DNA of 45,000 nt from a bacterium (GTDB taxonomy: Bacteria > 4484-113 > JAGGVC01): positions 1 to 45,000 of the forward strand of contig JABRWB010000027.1 in assembly GCA_039961635.1 (NCBI GenBank), read 5' to 3'. Below, in pieces: positions 41,992-45,000 of this stretch. Within the stretch, counting starts at the first letter, position 1, and each line of letters begins with the position of its first letter. Made by a program: the position numbers and the translations under genes. The notes beneath the pieces are model-generated. The model ran no database searches. It saw only the letters and a program-made list of their open reading frames with translations, and was not told the DNA's origin.

Positions 41992-42013
41992 CGGCCCGCC
42001 GAAAGGCGGGCCG
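41992..42013 (+). terminator. Strong hairpin after the peroxiredoxin gene
   Basis: A nine-base-pair GC stem (CGGCCCGCC at 41992-42000 with GGCGGGCCG at 42005-42013) closes a GAAA tetraloop. The sequence after it (CGTTGCTATTGTTTCTT) is only moderately T-rich, so termination is plausible but not certain. Confidence 0.45.
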
Positions 42014-42108
42014 CGTTGCTATTGTTTCTTGTGATTCCGACTTTGATCGGTGCGATAAAGGACGAATAGTCCCGGATCAGGCTTCAGACATAATACCGAA
42101 CTGTCCCT

Positions 42109-42147
42109 GAAAAACAAAAAACCCGGAGGAACCGAACGGTCTCCGGG
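42109..42147 (-). terminator. Intrinsic terminator of the rRNA operon
   Basis: On the minus strand a stem of CCCGGAG with CTCCGGG (42141-42147 and 42122-42128), extended inside by ACC/GGT, is followed by TTTTTTGTTTTT. It lies about 175 bases beyond the 23S 3' end and probably ends the operon. Confidence 0.85.
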
Positions 42148-42152
42148 CTTCT

Positions 42153-42300
42153 TTATGTTGATGATAAAGACCTTGCGGTCTTACCAACATAAGAACCATC
42201 CCGATGCGGCCACCCGCACCGAGGACATTTTACCCAAAACAGGGCGTTTCGCCGCAGGCGGCGAAAAAAAGCTGCGATGTGGAATCTGCAGTGCAGATTC
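42153..42300 (-). other. Chain of four hairpins in the 23S 3' trailer
   Basis: Between the 23S 3' end and the terminator four stems follow one another. They are GAATCTGC/GCAGATTC (42282-42300), TTTCGCCG/CGGCGAAA (42247-42266), CGATGCGG/CCGCACCG (42202-42221, one wobble on the RNA) and TTATGTTG/CAACATAA (42153-42192). The last encloses AAGACC/GGTCTT; on the minus strand its loop is GCAA, a GNRA tetraloop. A 5S gene would be expected here, but its conserved sequence is absent. The structures may guide 23S processing. Confidence 0.6.
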
Positions 42301-42323
42301 GAATAAAAATGAAGCAGGCAGAG

Positions 42324-45000
<2,677 letters not shown>

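Noticed and set aside
42148-42323. A 5S rRNA gene after 23S
   Set aside because: The conserved 5S strings, such as the CCCATCCCGAAC loop, are missing in order, and the stretch folds into unrelated hairpins.

Overview
The window is chromosomal DNA of a bacterium, GC-rich and densely packed with short spacers. Bacterial markers include 23S rRNA, rsmG-parA-parB, mutL, rex, alr, tilS and a wecA-type sugar transferase. CsgG-like secreted proteins suggest a cell envelope with an outer membrane. The NADH- and H2-linked redox genes and Rex suggest an anaerobic or facultative metabolism. No gene ties the window to a named phylum. Unusual bases at normally invariant 23S positions suggest a poorly sampled lineage.

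Layout. 1-8400: dihydroorotase (pyrC), a secreted protein, the NAD(P)HX repair enzyme with alanine racemase, a TlpA-like lipoprotein and two CsgG-like secreted proteins. 8400-8793: an AT-rich control region with several palindromes. 8794-18902: a ten-gene operon, hdrC-hdrB-hdrA(N half)-nuoE-nuoF-[hoxU/nuoG N-terminus fused to the hdrA C half]-mvhD-mvhG-mvhA-maturation protease. 18975-23489: a CAU-anticodon tRNA, tilS and an S9 peptidase. 23438-27164: a glycan operon (wecA-like, Glf-like flavoprotein, GT4). 27330-32054: a beta-CASP nuclease, a small barrel-like protein, rsmG, parA and parB. 32064-35487: mutL-menG-rex on the minus strand. 35578-41957: a zinc-ribbon-like hypothetical, OsmC, tRNA-Pro, a CNB-cyclase protein, an SDR, a YyaL-type thioredoxin protein and a peroxiredoxin. 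42109-45000: the 3' nine tenths of a 23S rRNA gene on the minus strand with its terminator.

The main system is the 10-kb redox operon. It encodes an apparent supercomplex: a group 3c-like [NiFe] hydrogenase (MvhAGD), an NADH/FMN module (NuoEF type) and a heterodisulfide-reductase module (HdrABC) whose HdrB keeps both non-cubane cluster motifs. HdrA, the flavin bifurcation subunit, is split inside its inserted ferredoxin domain. The two halves are separated by nuoE-nuoF, and the C-terminal half is fused behind a HoxU/NuoG-like [2Fe-2S] domain. This looks like a hoxEFU cassette captured inside hdrA. A dyad matching both the Rex and CRP consensus lies 45 bases before the first gene; Rex is encoded in this window, and so is a putative nucleotide cyclase.

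Two further patterns stand out. First, many operon starts carry a -10 box ending 6-8 bases before the start codon, predicting leaderless mRNAs (nnrD, tilS, the beta-CASP nuclease, rsmG, parA, mutL, the SDR, probably the YyaL gene). Second, the 23S gene has paired changes in the sarcin-ricin loop (U-A replacing C2658-G2663) and in helix 89 (A-C replacing G2458-U2493). No 5S gene follows it; a run of hairpins occupies that place. All functional statements come from reading motifs; no database search was run.
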